From assembly GCA_042408595.1 (NCBI GenBank), contig JBHOQX010000041.1:1-64000 (forward strand): a stretch of DNA of 64,000 nucleotides. Direction: 5' to 3'. Under the pieces are notes generated by a model. The model saw only the letters and a program-made list of their open reading frames with translations. It was not told the DNA's origin and searched no databases. Source of the DNA: JBHOQX01 sp042408595. Lineage in GTDB: Bacteria; Chloroflexota; Chloroflexia; Chloroflexales; Roseiflexaceae. Positions 36,689 to 44,619 of this stretch are shown piece after piece (positions within the stretch are counted from its first letter, which is position 1; the number at the start of each line of letters is the position of its first letter). Made by a program: the position numbers and the translations under genes.

Positions 36689-37936
36689 TTATGCCCATTC
36701 TTCGGGATCGTACGCCGGCAGCTCGCGCCGGAGCGGGCGGTTCTCGCGGAAGCCGAGCGCGAAGTCGGCCTGGAGCAGCTCCTGCAGCTCGCGCGTGCCC
36801 TCGTAGATGATCGCGCCGCGGCTGTTGCGCAGGAAGCGCTCGACCGGATACTCATCCGCGTAGCCGTAGGCGCCGTGGATCTGGATGGCGTCGTCCGCCG
36901 CCTCGAAACTGCTGACCGTCGCGTGCCACTTGGCGAGCGTCGTCTCGCGGGTGTTGCGGCGCCCCTGGTTCTTCATCCAGCCGGCGCGGTAGACGAGCAG
37001 GCGCGAGGTATCGAGCTTGCGCACCATGTGGCTGATCATCCGCTTCACCAACTGGTGCTCGGCGATCGGCACGCCGAAGGTGTGGCGCTCTTTCGCGTAC
37101 CTGATGCTGGCCTCCAGGCTGGCCTGGATCAGCCCGGTCGCCCCGGCGGCCACGGTGTAGCGCCCGTTGTCGAGCGCGGACATGGCGATCTTGAACCCCT
37201 CGCCCTCCTCGCCGAGCCGGTTGGCCACCGGCACGCGCACGTCCTGCAGGATGACCGATCCGGTGTTGCCGGCGCGCACGCCCAGCTTGCCATGGATGGG
37301 GTGGCTGCTGACGCCGGGGAAGCTGCGCTCGACGATGAAGCACGAGATGCCACGGTTGCCCTTCGACGGATCGGTCTTGGCGAAGACCAGGAAGTTGTCG
37401 GCGATATCGGCCAGGCTGATCCAGGTCTTTTCCCCGTTGAGGATGTAGCTGTCGCCGTCACGGCGCGCGGTGGAGAGCATCGCGCCGGCGTCGGTGCCGC
37501 TGTTCGGCTCGGTCAGGCAGTAGCCGGCGAGCTTCGCACCGCGGGCCTGTGGCGCGAGGTACTTCTCCTTCTGCTCCTCCGTGCCCCACTGCAGGATCGT
37601 CAGCGAGTTCAGGCCGGTGTGGACGCTCATCACCACACGCAGGAAGCTGTCCACCCGCTCCAGCTCCTCGCAGACGACCGCGAGCGCCAGGTAGTCCATC
37701 CCCGCGCCGCCGTAGCGCGCCGGCACGCAGATGCCGAGCAGCCCGAGCTCGCCCATGCGCCGCAGGATGGGGCGGATGTGGGGGCGGTTCTCCGGGCCTT
37801 CGCTCTGCGCCGCGCCGCTGCGGTCCCAGTCGCGGATGAACGGCGCGACCTCCTTCTCGGCGAAGTCGCGCACCGTCTTGCGCAGCAGTTCGTGCTCCTC
37901 GGAGAGGAACATGTCGTAGTTTTCGGTAAAGTCCAT
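36689..37936 (-). CDS. Acyl-CoA dehydrogenase
   Basis: The 415-residue FAD enzyme oxidises acyl-CoA to enoyl-CoA. Family motifs are GYCLTEPNSGTDAGA (FAD/substrate loop), TWISLADIADNFLVFAKTD, RYAKERHTFGVPIAEHQLV and, near the C-terminus, GAYGYADEYPVERFLR with IYEGTRELQ. That last motif contains the catalytic Glu position of short/medium-chain members. The N-terminus MDFTENYDMFLSEEH fits a glutaryl/short-chain-type member. The ATG at 37936 has AAAGGAGT at ideal distance. Chain length is not predicted. A crotonase gene lies about 3 kb away on the same strand. Confidence 0.92.
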   Translation of the reverse strand: MDFTENYDMFLSEEHELLRKTVRDFAEKEVAPFIRDWDRSGAAQSEGPENRPHIRPILRRMGELGLLGICVPARYGGAGMDYLALAVVCEELERVDSFLRVVMSVHTGLNSLTILQWGTEEQKEKYLAPQARGAKLAGYCLTEPNSGTDAGAMLSTARRDGDSYILNGEKTWISLADIADNFLVFAKTDPSKGNRGISCFIVERSFPGVSSHPIHGKLGVRAGNTGSVILQDVRVPVANRLGEEGEGFKIAMSALDNGRYTVAAGATGLIQASLEASIRYAKERHTFGVPIAEHQLVKRMISHMVRKLDTSRLLVYRAGWMKNQGRRNTRETTLAKWHATVSSFEAADDAIQIHGAYGYADEYPVERFLRNSRGAIIYEGTRELQELLQADFALGFRENRPLRRELPAYDPEEWA

Positions 37937-38037
37937 GAGTACTCCTTTGTACGAGCATTCCAGGCCGGCGGAGTTGTGGAAACCCTCGCGTATCCGACTC
38001 CCTCGGAAAGCAGCGGCCTCCAAACTTCCCCGCAGCA

Positions 38038-38364
38038 TCACCGAGCCCTCGGCGGCGCCAGGCCGAGCGCAGCCGCCATGAACGCCTTCACTCCCTCCGC
38101 GCCCGTGAGCCGGTGCCAGAGCGCCCCGGCGCGCGGGGCAAGCTCGAGGACGAAGCCGAGGAACGGGCAGCAGCGCCGCTCGAGCGCCACCCACGCGACA
38201 ATGTCCGGCAGCGCGGCGGCGGGGTAGCGGATGGCGTAGCCATGCGGCAGACCGCGCGTCTCCTCGCGCAGCGCGTCGAGCCGGCGCAGCAGCACAGCAT
38301 GCGCCTCTCGCTCCGTGGCGAGAAGGGCCCCCATATCGCAGGCGAAAGCGGCATCGTCATTCAA
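38038..38364 (-). CDS. Small conserved Cys-pair protein
   Basis: The 108-residue product belongs to an uncharacterised family with ERRCCPFLGF and LWHRLTGAEGVKAFM motifs. The Cys-Cys pair and CDMGALL near the N-terminus suggest metal or redox binding, but this is unproven. The reading starts at TTG 38364 because family members keep the CDM-AL-ER-H segment; an ATG at 38334 would delete it. Its start overlaps the tail of the decayed toxin gene upstream. Confidence 0.6.
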   Translation of the reverse strand: MNDDAAFACDMGALLATEREAHAVLLRRLDALREETRGLPHGYAIRYPAAALPDIVAWVALERRCCPFLGFVLELAPRAGALWHRLTGAEGVKAFMAAALGLAPPRAR

Positions 38365-38698
38365 CAGCGTAGCTTTTCAGTTCATCCCCAGTCACATGGT
38401 TGAGAATGAATAAAAGTCGCCGCACGATCTCTCGCAACGGATGACGTACTACAATGATAGTATCGCTGTGAGAGCGACCGCTAATGAAGTATTCTTGGAC
38501 TAATTCCGTAAAATCCGCCCGATTATGTGTCAGTAACGTCTTGTTCTGTCACTGCATATTCGAGCTGATCGGCGTCGCTTCACCCCAACCTTCCAGCATC
38601 GCGCGTAGTCATCAACTAAAGCCGCGATACCGTACAATCTCAGCCACCAGCGCGCTGACATCCGCATCAAGATACGAATCGATGGATAAGCCTGTCAT
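38357..38698 (-). pseudogene. Decayed DUF5615 PIN-like toxin
   Basis: From the ATG at 38698 the sequence reads SYLDADVSALVAEIVRYRGF, then stops. A second frame gives TTRDAGRLG, a stop, then SDADQLEYAVTEQDV. A third frame gives LLTHNRADFTELVQEYF, GRSHSDTIIVVRHP and RRLLFILNHVTGDEL. Joined, these are a near-complete DUF5615/PIN-like toxin broken by stops and frameshifts. It starts directly on the stop codon of the antitoxin remnant, as in live pairs. GC is visibly lower than nearby. Confidence 0.78.
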
Positions 38699-38976
38699 TA
38701 CGCCCGAATAAGCGGATCGATTAGCGCATTCGGGGCGCGATTTCGCCCGATTTGATAATTGATCTCGTCCTGATGATCGCTATAGTAGCTCAATGCATCG
38801 AACACCTGTGTCAGCGTAAGGTGGGAAAGATGTTGTGGGATGACCTCTGGCGGCACACCTTATCTCCACAGCTCGACAATCACCCGTACAGGCGTGCGTG
38901 TACCCTTAATGATAGGCTCGCCGCCGAGAATCCTGCGATCAGTCACGATGTAACGATGGGACGTCGTCTCGATCAC
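38698..38976 (-). pseudogene. Decayed DUF433 antitoxin
   Basis: From GTG 38976 the frame reads RYIVTDRRILGGEPIIKGTR, TPVRVIVELWR, then TAA at 38862-38860, then GVPPEVIPQHLSHLTLTQVF, DALSYYSDHQDEI to a stop at 38698. The LGGEPIIKGTRTPV motif is diagnostic of DUF433. A single nonsense codon at position 39 splits it. It precedes the DUF5615 toxin remnant, so the pair is a dead toxin-antitoxin module. Confidence 0.8.
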
Positions 38977-39154
38977 AACATATCCTTCTGCGCAGGGCAG
39001 GTTCTTCGAGAGCCTGAACCACGGCCGGGCCACGGCGAGCGCCGGGCAAGAGCGGCGTCTCGAAGCCTTTGATCGTCGCCGTCCCTTTCATTGTAGCCCC
39101 ATTTCGGCAAACGTCAAAGCGACGTCGTGCCTTCGCCCGTCGCCAGTGCAACCG
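38977..39154. other. Gap between the antitoxin remnant and the MFS gene
   Basis: A 70-codon open frame (38939-39151, minus) is present but has no family look and overlaps the DUF433 remnant. I see no gene here. Confidence 0.3.
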
Positions 39155-40510
39155 TTACACCCGGGCCGGCGGCTCGTTGCCGGCCTCCAGGATGGCGCGC
39201 CGCACGTCCACAAACACCAGCAGCGCGATCCCGACGGCGAAGAAGATGATCAGCGAGACGACCGCCAGCCGGTAGCTGCCCGTCGCCTGAAACACCAGGC
39301 CGAACAGCAGCGGCGCCAGCCAGCTCGTGCCGCGCTCGCTGATCTCGTACAGGCTGAAATACTCCGACTCCTGCCCCGGCGGGATCATCTGTGAAAAGAG
39401 CGAGCGGCTGAGCGCCTGGCTGCCGCCCAGCACGATCGCGATCGCCGCGCCGAGGGCGAAGAACAGCCCGAGATTGCCCGCCGGCATGAAGTAGGCGATG
39501 ACGACGACCGCCATCCAGATCAGCAGGCTGAGCAGGATCGCGCGCTTCGCCCCGATCCGGCGCGCCAGGACGCCGAACGCCAGCGCCCCGCCGAAGGCGA
39601 CGAACTGGATCATCAGGATCGTCAGGATCAGGTACTGCTGGTCGATCTTCAGCTCCTCCGCGCCGTAAACCGCCGCAAGCGCGATCACCGCCTGGATGCC
39701 GTCGTTGTACAGCAGGTAGGCCAGCAGAAAGAACAGCGTCATCGGGTAGCGGCGGGCGTTGCGAAAGGTATGTGCCAGCTGGCGGAAGCCGATCGTCAGG
39801 TAGCTGCTGCCCGGCGGCAGCGGGCGCACCGCGCCGCGGTTGCGCAGCTGCGCGAGCGGGATGAGCGTGAAGAGCGCCCACCACGCCCCTGCCGAGAACA
39901 GGCAGAGCCGCACCGCGTCGCCGGTGGCGACGCCGAGGCGCTCGCGGGCGTTGAAGAACAGCAGGTTCGCCAGCAACAGCAGCCCGCCACCCAGATAGCC
40001 GAGCGCCCATCCGCGCGACGAGACGGCGTCGCGCTGGTCAGGGCCGGCGACCTGCGGCAGAAAGGCGTTGTAGAAGACGATCGACGCGCCGAAGGCCAGA
40101 TTGGCCAGCAGAAAGAGCGCTGCGCCGAGCAGATAGCGCCCGCCCTGCACAAACAAAAGGGCCATCGTGGCGATGGCCCCGAGATAGGCGAACGCCATCA
40201 TCAACTGCTTTTTGGCGTTCGAATAATCGGCGATCGCGCCGACGATCGGCAACAGAAAGACCTGCAGCAGAACCGAGAGCGACACGACGTAGGGGAAAAG
40301 CGACCCGGCGGCGACCGGGATGCCGAACGGATAGATCAGGCCGCGTCCGTCCGCGGCGGCCTGCGCCACGTTCGTCAGGTACGGGCCGAGGAAGACGGTG
40401 ACGACGGTGGTGGAAAAGGCCGAATTGGCCCAATCATAAAAATACCAGCCGACCTGCTCGCGGCGGTTGTTGGCTGGCACGCTGGCAACGTCGGCGGTTG
40501 CCGTGCTCAT
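39155..40510 (-). CDS. UMF1-type MFS transporter (Atg22-like)
   Basis: The 451-residue protein has 12 membrane helices and the N-terminus of the UMF1/Atg22 group: VGWYFYDWANSAFSTTVVTVF, then GPYLTNVA. Later IVGAIADYSNAKKQLMMAF, YNAFLPQVAGPDQRDAVSSRG and RSLFSQMIPPGQESEYFSLY are typical. Yeast Atg22 exports amino acids from the vacuole; bacterial members have no settled substrate. The start at 40510 has AAGGA upstream. Period-7 filler lies immediately upstream. Confidence 0.88.
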   Translation of the reverse strand: MSTATADVASVPANNRREQVGWYFYDWANSAFSTTVVTVFLGPYLTNVAQAAADGRGLIYPFGIPVAAGSLFPYVVSLSVLLQVFLLPIVGAIADYSNAKKQLMMAFAYLGAIATMALLFVQGGRYLLGAALFLLANLAFGASIVFYNAFLPQVAGPDQRDAVSSRGWALGYLGGGLLLLANLLFFNARERLGVATGDAVRLCLFSAGAWWALFTLIPLAQLRNRGAVRPLPPGSSYLTIGFRQLAHTFRNARRYPMTLFFLLAYLLYNDGIQAVIALAAVYGAEELKIDQQYLILTILMIQFVAFGGALAFGVLARRIGAKRAILLSLLIWMAVVVIAYFMPAGNLGLFFALGAAIAIVLGGSQALSRSLFSQMIPPGQESEYFSLYEISERGTSWLAPLLFGLVFQATGSYRLAVVSLIIFFAVGIALLVFVDVRRAILEAGNEPPARV

Positions 40511-40529
40511 AGGCGCATCCTTGTGTGGC

Positions 40530-40586
40530 AGGTGGATAGTCGACGGTGGACGGTAGCTGACGGGCGGTAGACGATGGACGGTGGAC
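40530..40586. repeat. Degenerate period-7 tandem repeat
   Basis: GGTGGAT, GGTGGAC, GGTAGCT, GGTAGAC, GATGGAC and GGTGGAC words follow each other at 7-nt spacing. This is one of the clearest examples of the filler family. Confidence 0.65.
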
Positions 40587-40674
40587 AAACGCCGGCGCAT
40601 CGTGCTTCAAACGACTTCGTCATCGTGCCTTCCAGGCGGATTCTCGGTCGTGGAGCAGGCGGCCCATCATCGTG

Positions 40675-41460
40675 TCAGCGGCCTTTCCACGTCGGCGCGC
40701 GCTTCTCCAGGAACGCGCCGGTGCCCTCTTTTGCGTCCTCGGTGGCGACAACCGTACCGAACAGCGCCGCCTCGTAGGCGCAGGCCTCCGCCAGCGGCAT
40801 ATCCATCCCGCGGTTGATCGCCAGCTTGATCGCGGCGACCGCCAGCGGGGCCTTGCCGGCGACCTGCGCGGCGAGCGCGCGGGCGGCGTCCATCAGCTCC
40901 GCCGCCGGCACGACCCGCTCGACCAGGCCGATCCGCTGCGCCTCCTCGGCGCCGATCAGCTCGCCGGTCAGGTTCAGCAGCCGAGCCATGCCGGGGCCGA
41001 CCAGCCGGGTGAGTCGCTGCGTGCCGCCCCAGCCGGGGATGAGCCCCAGGTTGATCTCCGACTGGCCGAATCTCGCTGTATCCGCCGCGATCCGGATGTC
41101 GCACGCCATCGCCAGCTCGCACCCGCCGCCCAGCGCGAAGCCATTGACCGCCGCGATCACGACCTTGCGCATCCGGGCGATGAACTGCCCGATCTCGTGG
41201 CCGGCCTCGGCCAGGGCGCGGGCGGCTGCCGCGCCCGGCAGCGCGCGCAGCTCGTTGATGTCCGCCCCGGCGGCGAAGGCGCGCGGCCCGGCCCCAGTGA
41301 TGATCGCCACCCGCAGCCCGTCGTCCGCCTCGACCTGCTGCAACGCCGCGAGCAGCTCGGCAAGCGTCGCCTGGTTGAGCGCGTTCAGCACCGGCTCGCG
41401 GTTGAGCGTGATCGTCGCCACCGGGCCGTCGGCGGCGAACAGGATGTTCTCATAGGACAT
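40675..41460 (-). CDS. Enoyl-CoA hydratase/isomerase family protein
   Basis: The 261-residue crotonase-fold protein has oxyanion loop AFAAGADINELRAL and catalytic-region EINLGLIPGWGGTQRL, which contains the Glu of enoyl-CoA hydratases, plus RIAADTARFGQSE. It should hydrate 2-enoyl-CoA to 3-hydroxyacyl-CoA, consistent with the acyl-CoA dehydrogenase nearby, though members vary. The ATG at 41460 has a GGAG-like site. The GDHGXX-free, two-Glu pattern favours hydratase over isomerase, but this is not certain. Confidence 0.88.
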   Translation of the reverse strand: MSYENILFAADGPVATITLNREPVLNALNQATLAELLAALQQVEADDGLRVAIITGAGPRAFAAGADINELRALPGAAAARALAEAGHEIGQFIARMRKVVIAAVNGFALGGGCELAMACDIRIAADTARFGQSEINLGLIPGWGGTQRLTRLVGPGMARLLNLTGELIGAEEAQRIGLVERVVPAAELMDAARALAAQVAGKAPLAVAAIKLAINRGMDMPLAEACAYEAALFGTVVATEDAKEGTGAFLEKRAPTWKGR

Positions 41461-41534
41461 CAGTCGCTCCGTGTGGTCGGCGAAGTGCGGGCGCGATTAT
41501 ACACTGCAGCCCACGCGCGGGCAACTGGCGCGGC

Positions 41535-42806
41535 TTAGCGCGCGGCGGCCCGCGCCGCCGGCGCGAACACCGCCGGCTGTTGCAAGGCGTCGGCGAGCGA
41601 CTGCCCCTGGCGGTAGACATAGGTCGGCACGCGCAGCTCGGCCAGCGCCGACCGAATCGCCAGGTTGTCGTGCCAGCCGCCGAAGGATTGGGGGTCGACC
41701 AGCAGGGCGACCGCCCGCACGCCGCGGTAGAGCAGATGTTGCAGGCTCGTCACCCAGCGCGCGTCCAGCGAGGGCGTGACAATTACCAACGTACAGTTGC
41801 GGCCGAAGCGGACGCTCTCCGCCGCCAGCATCTCGGCCAGCGGCTGCGTGCCATAGGCCCGCAGGACGGCCAGCGCCTCCAGGATTTTGAACAACTGGCG
41901 CGACTCGCGCTCGGCGGGGATGACCTCGTGGTGCTGCCCCCACGACACGAGCCCGACCGGGCGGTTCTGCTGCAGGAAGTGCTGGGCGATCGAGGCCGCC
42001 GCCTGCACGGCGTACTCCTCGGTCGTCTCCGGCTGGCGCGCGGCGTGCTCCTGGCCGCGGCGTGCCGGCGCCAGCGACTGCTGCGCCCGCTCCTGCATAT
42101 CGAGGACGATGTAAATCTCCGCCGTCGGATCGAGCTCGAACTCCTTGACCAGCAGCTTGCCAGCACGGGCGGTGCTGCGCCAGTGGATGCGGTTGAAGCT
42201 ATCGCCCGGCTGGTAGTCGCGCAGGCTGGCGACGTTCGGCGTCACGTGGTGCGTCCGGCTCTTCACGTCCTGGCCACCCGGCAGCTCGGCGCTGGGGATG
42301 CCGAACCCCGGTAGCGGCGTAGTACGCGGGTAGACCAGCACCTCGTTGGTCACCGGCACCGGCCGCTCGAGCCGGACGATCCCAAACGGATCGCCGCTGA
42401 TCAGGCTGGCTGGGCCGAGGGTGAACTTACCGCGGATGTGGCACAGCGTCCGCGCCGTCCAGCGGCGGCGCTGGCGGCCCGGCAGGTAGCTGACGAAGCC
42501 CGGGCCGTGGCCGGGCAGGTCGGAGTGGTCTTGCAACTGCACCCACAGCTTGGGCAGCGGCCAGAGGTTCTCAACGGTGATGCGCTCGCGGGCCTGCTCG
42601 CCCACCTGCGTGCGGTGAGTGAAGGTCTCGCGCTCGATCCGCAGGCCGTGCAGGTTCGCCCAGGCCCAGAGAAAGGAGAGCGCCAGCAGCGCGAGCAGCA
42701 GGTAGGTCAGATGAAAAAAGAGCGCGATCCCGGTGCCCTGCGCCGCCAGAAAACTGAGGCCGGCGAGCAGCAGGATGCCGAGCGGGCGAAGCAATCGTTG
42801 GAGCAT
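41535..42806 (-). CDS. DUF58 domain membrane protein
   Basis: The 423-residue protein has two N-terminal membrane helices (LGILLLAGLSFLAAQG, LLALLALSFLWAWANL). A beta-rich region and the DUF58 core follow (VYPRTTPLPGF, SLRDYQPGDSFNRIHWRSTAR). A vWA-like C-terminal part has KEFELDPTAEIYIVLDMQE. Family members often pair with MoxR ATPases; none is nearby. Function is unknown. It follows mnmE by 76 bp on the same strand. Confidence 0.88.
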   Translation of the reverse strand: MLQRLLRPLGILLLAGLSFLAAQGTGIALFFHLTYLLLALLALSFLWAWANLHGLRIERETFTHRTQVGEQARERITVENLWPLPKLWVQLQDHSDLPGHGPGFVSYLPGRQRRRWTARTLCHIRGKFTLGPASLISGDPFGIVRLERPVPVTNEVLVYPRTTPLPGFGIPSAELPGGQDVKSRTHHVTPNVASLRDYQPGDSFNRIHWRSTARAGKLLVKEFELDPTAEIYIVLDMQERAQQSLAPARRGQEHAARQPETTEEYAVQAAASIAQHFLQQNRPVGLVSWGQHHEVIPAERESRQLFKILEALAVLRAYGTQPLAEMLAAESVRFGRNCTLVIVTPSLDARWVTSLQHLLYRGVRAVALLVDPQSFGGWHDNLAIRSALAELRVPTYVYRQGQSLADALQQPAVFAPAARAAAR

Positions 42807-42827
42807 GCTGGTGTTCCGTGCGTTATT

Positions 42828-42850
42828 GGACGAAGGACGCAGGACGAAAG
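42828..42850. repeat. Short period-7 repeat between mnmE and DUF58
   Basis: GGACGAA, GGACGCA, GGACGAA words in tandem at 7-nt spacing fill most of this short gap. Confidence 0.6.
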
Positions 42851-42882
42851 CAGGCGTTACCTGTGATCATGTTTGAAAAGAC

Positions 42883-44367
42883 CTATTTCCCGATACAAAA
42901 CCGGCTGAAAATCGCGTGCAGCAGGTCATCCTGCAACCCTTCCCCGGTGATCTCGCCAAGCGCCCCGAGCGCCGCCGTCAGGTCGATCGCCAGCAGATCG
43001 GCGGGCGCGCCCCCTTCGGCGGCGGCGATCGCGTCGCCCAGGTGGCCCGCCGCCCGCGCCAGCGCCTCGCGGTGCCGCGGGTTGGTCACCATCCGCGCCT
43101 CGCCGGCCGGCGCGCCGCCCAGCAGCGCTGCGGCGATCGCGTCCGCCAGCGCGTCCAACCCCTCCCCGGTGCGGGCGGAGACAGGGACGAGTGCTGCGTG
43201 CTGAATGTTGAGTAGCCGTTCCCTGGCACCCTCGCTCCGGGCTCCTGACTCCTGGCTCCTGGCCGGTTCGTGATCGCCGATGGTCGATCGCCGCTTGCCA
43301 CTTGCCGATTGCCTGACCGTCTGACCGTCTGGCGCCTGGCTCCGGGCTCCTGCGCCCTCGCCAAGCAGGTCGATCTTGTTCAGCACGACGATCGTCGGCT
43401 TGCCAGCGCAGAGCGCGGCGATCTCCTCCTCCGCCGGGTCGGGCGGGCGAGTGGCGTCGCGTACGAACAGCGCCAGGTCGGCGCCGGACAGCGCGGCCCG
43501 GCTGCGGGCAACCCCCAGGCGCTCGACCGGATCCTCGGTCTCGGCGATGCCGGCGGTGTCGATCAGAACGACCGGGATGCCGCGTAGGTTGGCGGTCTCT
43601 TCGAGCGTATCGCGCGTCGTGCCGGGAATTGGCGTGACGATCGCCCGGTCGGCGCGGAGCAGCGCGTTGAGCAGGCTGGACTTGCCGGCGTTCGGCAGGC
43701 CGACCAGCGCGGCCCGTGCCCCCTGCCGGTAGACGATCCCCTGGTCGGCGGTTGCCAGCAGCGCTTCGACGGCGGCCAGGCCGTCGCGCACCGGCGGCAG
43801 CACCGCCTGCGGCTCGACGTCGTCCTCGGGAAAATCGACCAGGGCGGTGACATAGGCCAGCGGCGCGAGCAGCGCCTCCCGTACCCGGCGCACCTCGCCG
43901 GAGAGCCAGCCGCCGAGCTGGGCCTGGGCCAGCGCCAGGCCGGTGGCGGTCTTCGCGCCGATCACATCCAGCGTCGCCTCGGCCTGCGCCAGGTCGATCC
44001 GGCCGTTGAGAAAGGCGCGCATGGTGAACTCGCCGGGCTCGGCCTGGCGCGCCCCATGGCGCAGCACCAGCTCCAGCACGCGCCGGACGACCAGCGGGCC
44101 GCCGTGGCAGGAGATCTCGACGACGTCCTCAGCAGTGTAGCTATGCGGCGCGCGCATCAGCACCGCCAGCGCCTGGTCCACCGTCGCGCCAGTGTCGTCA
44201 ACCACCCGGCCATAGCGCATCCGGTAGGGCTTCCACGTGCCAGGGCGGGCGGGGACGAAGAGGCGCGCCAGGATCGCGGCGGCATCCGGCCCGCTCAGGC
44301 GGACGATGCCGATGCCGCCCTCGCCCGGCGGTGTGGCGACCGCGGCGATCGTGTCGTCGTAGAGCAT
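42883..44367 (-). CDS. mnmE: tRNA uridine-5-carboxymethylaminomethyl modification GTPase MnmE
   Basis: MnmE with MnmG modifies U34 of tRNAs. The product has the N-terminal folate-binding domain (YDDTIAAVATPPGEGGIGIV, VDQALAVLMRAPHSYTAED), a helical domain with an inserted G domain (GLPNAGKSSLL, DTAG, NKID) and the C-terminal catalytic FCIGK ending with its Cys. After NKIDLLGEG the G domain carries about 57 extra residues coded by period-7 DNA (43193-43368), before VPVSARTGEG resumes. Frame is kept. I use the ATG at 44367, because it is the family start and lies 7 nt after a TATAAT; 44376 is an in-frame alternative. No mnmG is adjacent. Confidence 0.93.
   Translation of the reverse strand: MLYDDTIAAVATPPGEGGIGIVRLSGPDAAAILARLFVPARPGTWKPYRMRYGRVVDDTGATVDQALAVLMRAPHSYTAEDVVEISCHGGPLVVRRVLELVLRHGARQAEPGEFTMRAFLNGRIDLAQAEATLDVIGAKTATGLALAQAQLGGWLSGEVRRVREALLAPLAYVTALVDFPEDDVEPQAVLPPVRDGLAAVEALLATADQGIVYRQGARAALVGLPNAGKSSLLNALLRADRAIVTPIPGTTRDTLEETANLRGIPVVLIDTAGIAETEDPVERLGVARSRAALSGADLALFVRDATRPPDPAEEEIAALCAGKPTIVVLNKIDLLGEGAGARSQAPDGQTVRQSASGKRRSTIGDHEPARSQESGARSEGARERLLNIQHAALVPVSARTGEGLDALADAIAAALLGGAPAGEARMVTNPRHREALARAAGHLGDAIAAAEGGAPADLLAIDLTAALGALGEITGEGLQDDLLHAIFSRFCIGK
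43193..43368. repeat. Period-7 filler inserted in frame in the mnmE G domain
   Basis: On the plus strand the words CTCCTGA, CTCCTGG, CTCCTGG and CGCTTGC, CACTTGC, CGATTGC and similar run at 7-nt spacing. The tract lacks stops in the mnmE frame and sits between the G4 (NKID) and G5 (SAR) loops. Confidence 0.7.
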
Positions 44368-44374
44368 AGGCAGC

Positions 44375-44380
44375 ATTATA
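44375..44380 (-). promoter_or_regulatory. -10 box giving a probable leaderless mnmE transcript
   Basis: On the minus strand TATAAT is followed by 7 nt and then the ATG at 44367, so transcription would start at or near the start codon. No ribosome site can fit. Confidence 0.5.
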
Positions 44381-44619
44381 GCACGCGGGGCCCGCGGCGT
44401 GCCGGCGCGAGTATGGTAAGATACGTGCGTTCCTTTAACGCTTCCTTAAAATGCGAACAATCAAAGAATAACCTGGCGCAAATATACTCCGCCCTACGTA
44501 TCGCCCCCAAACGACGATGGGCCACGTCGCCCGTTTCGCGCCCCCGTCGCAGGCCGGTCGTGCCGGCGCGCAGGGCGACGCGCGCTGGCCGGCGTTTGCC
44601 CCAAGAAGGGAGTATGGAC

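Noticed and set aside
36638..38227. A 529-codon plus-strand frame opposite the acyl-CoA dehydrogenase
   Set aside because: No family motifs; the minus strand gene has clear catalytic and ribosome-site evidence.
38860..38862. The in-frame stop in the DUF433 remnant as a recoding site
   Set aside because: It is TAA, and the adjacent toxin gene has further stops and frameshifts, so plain decay explains it.
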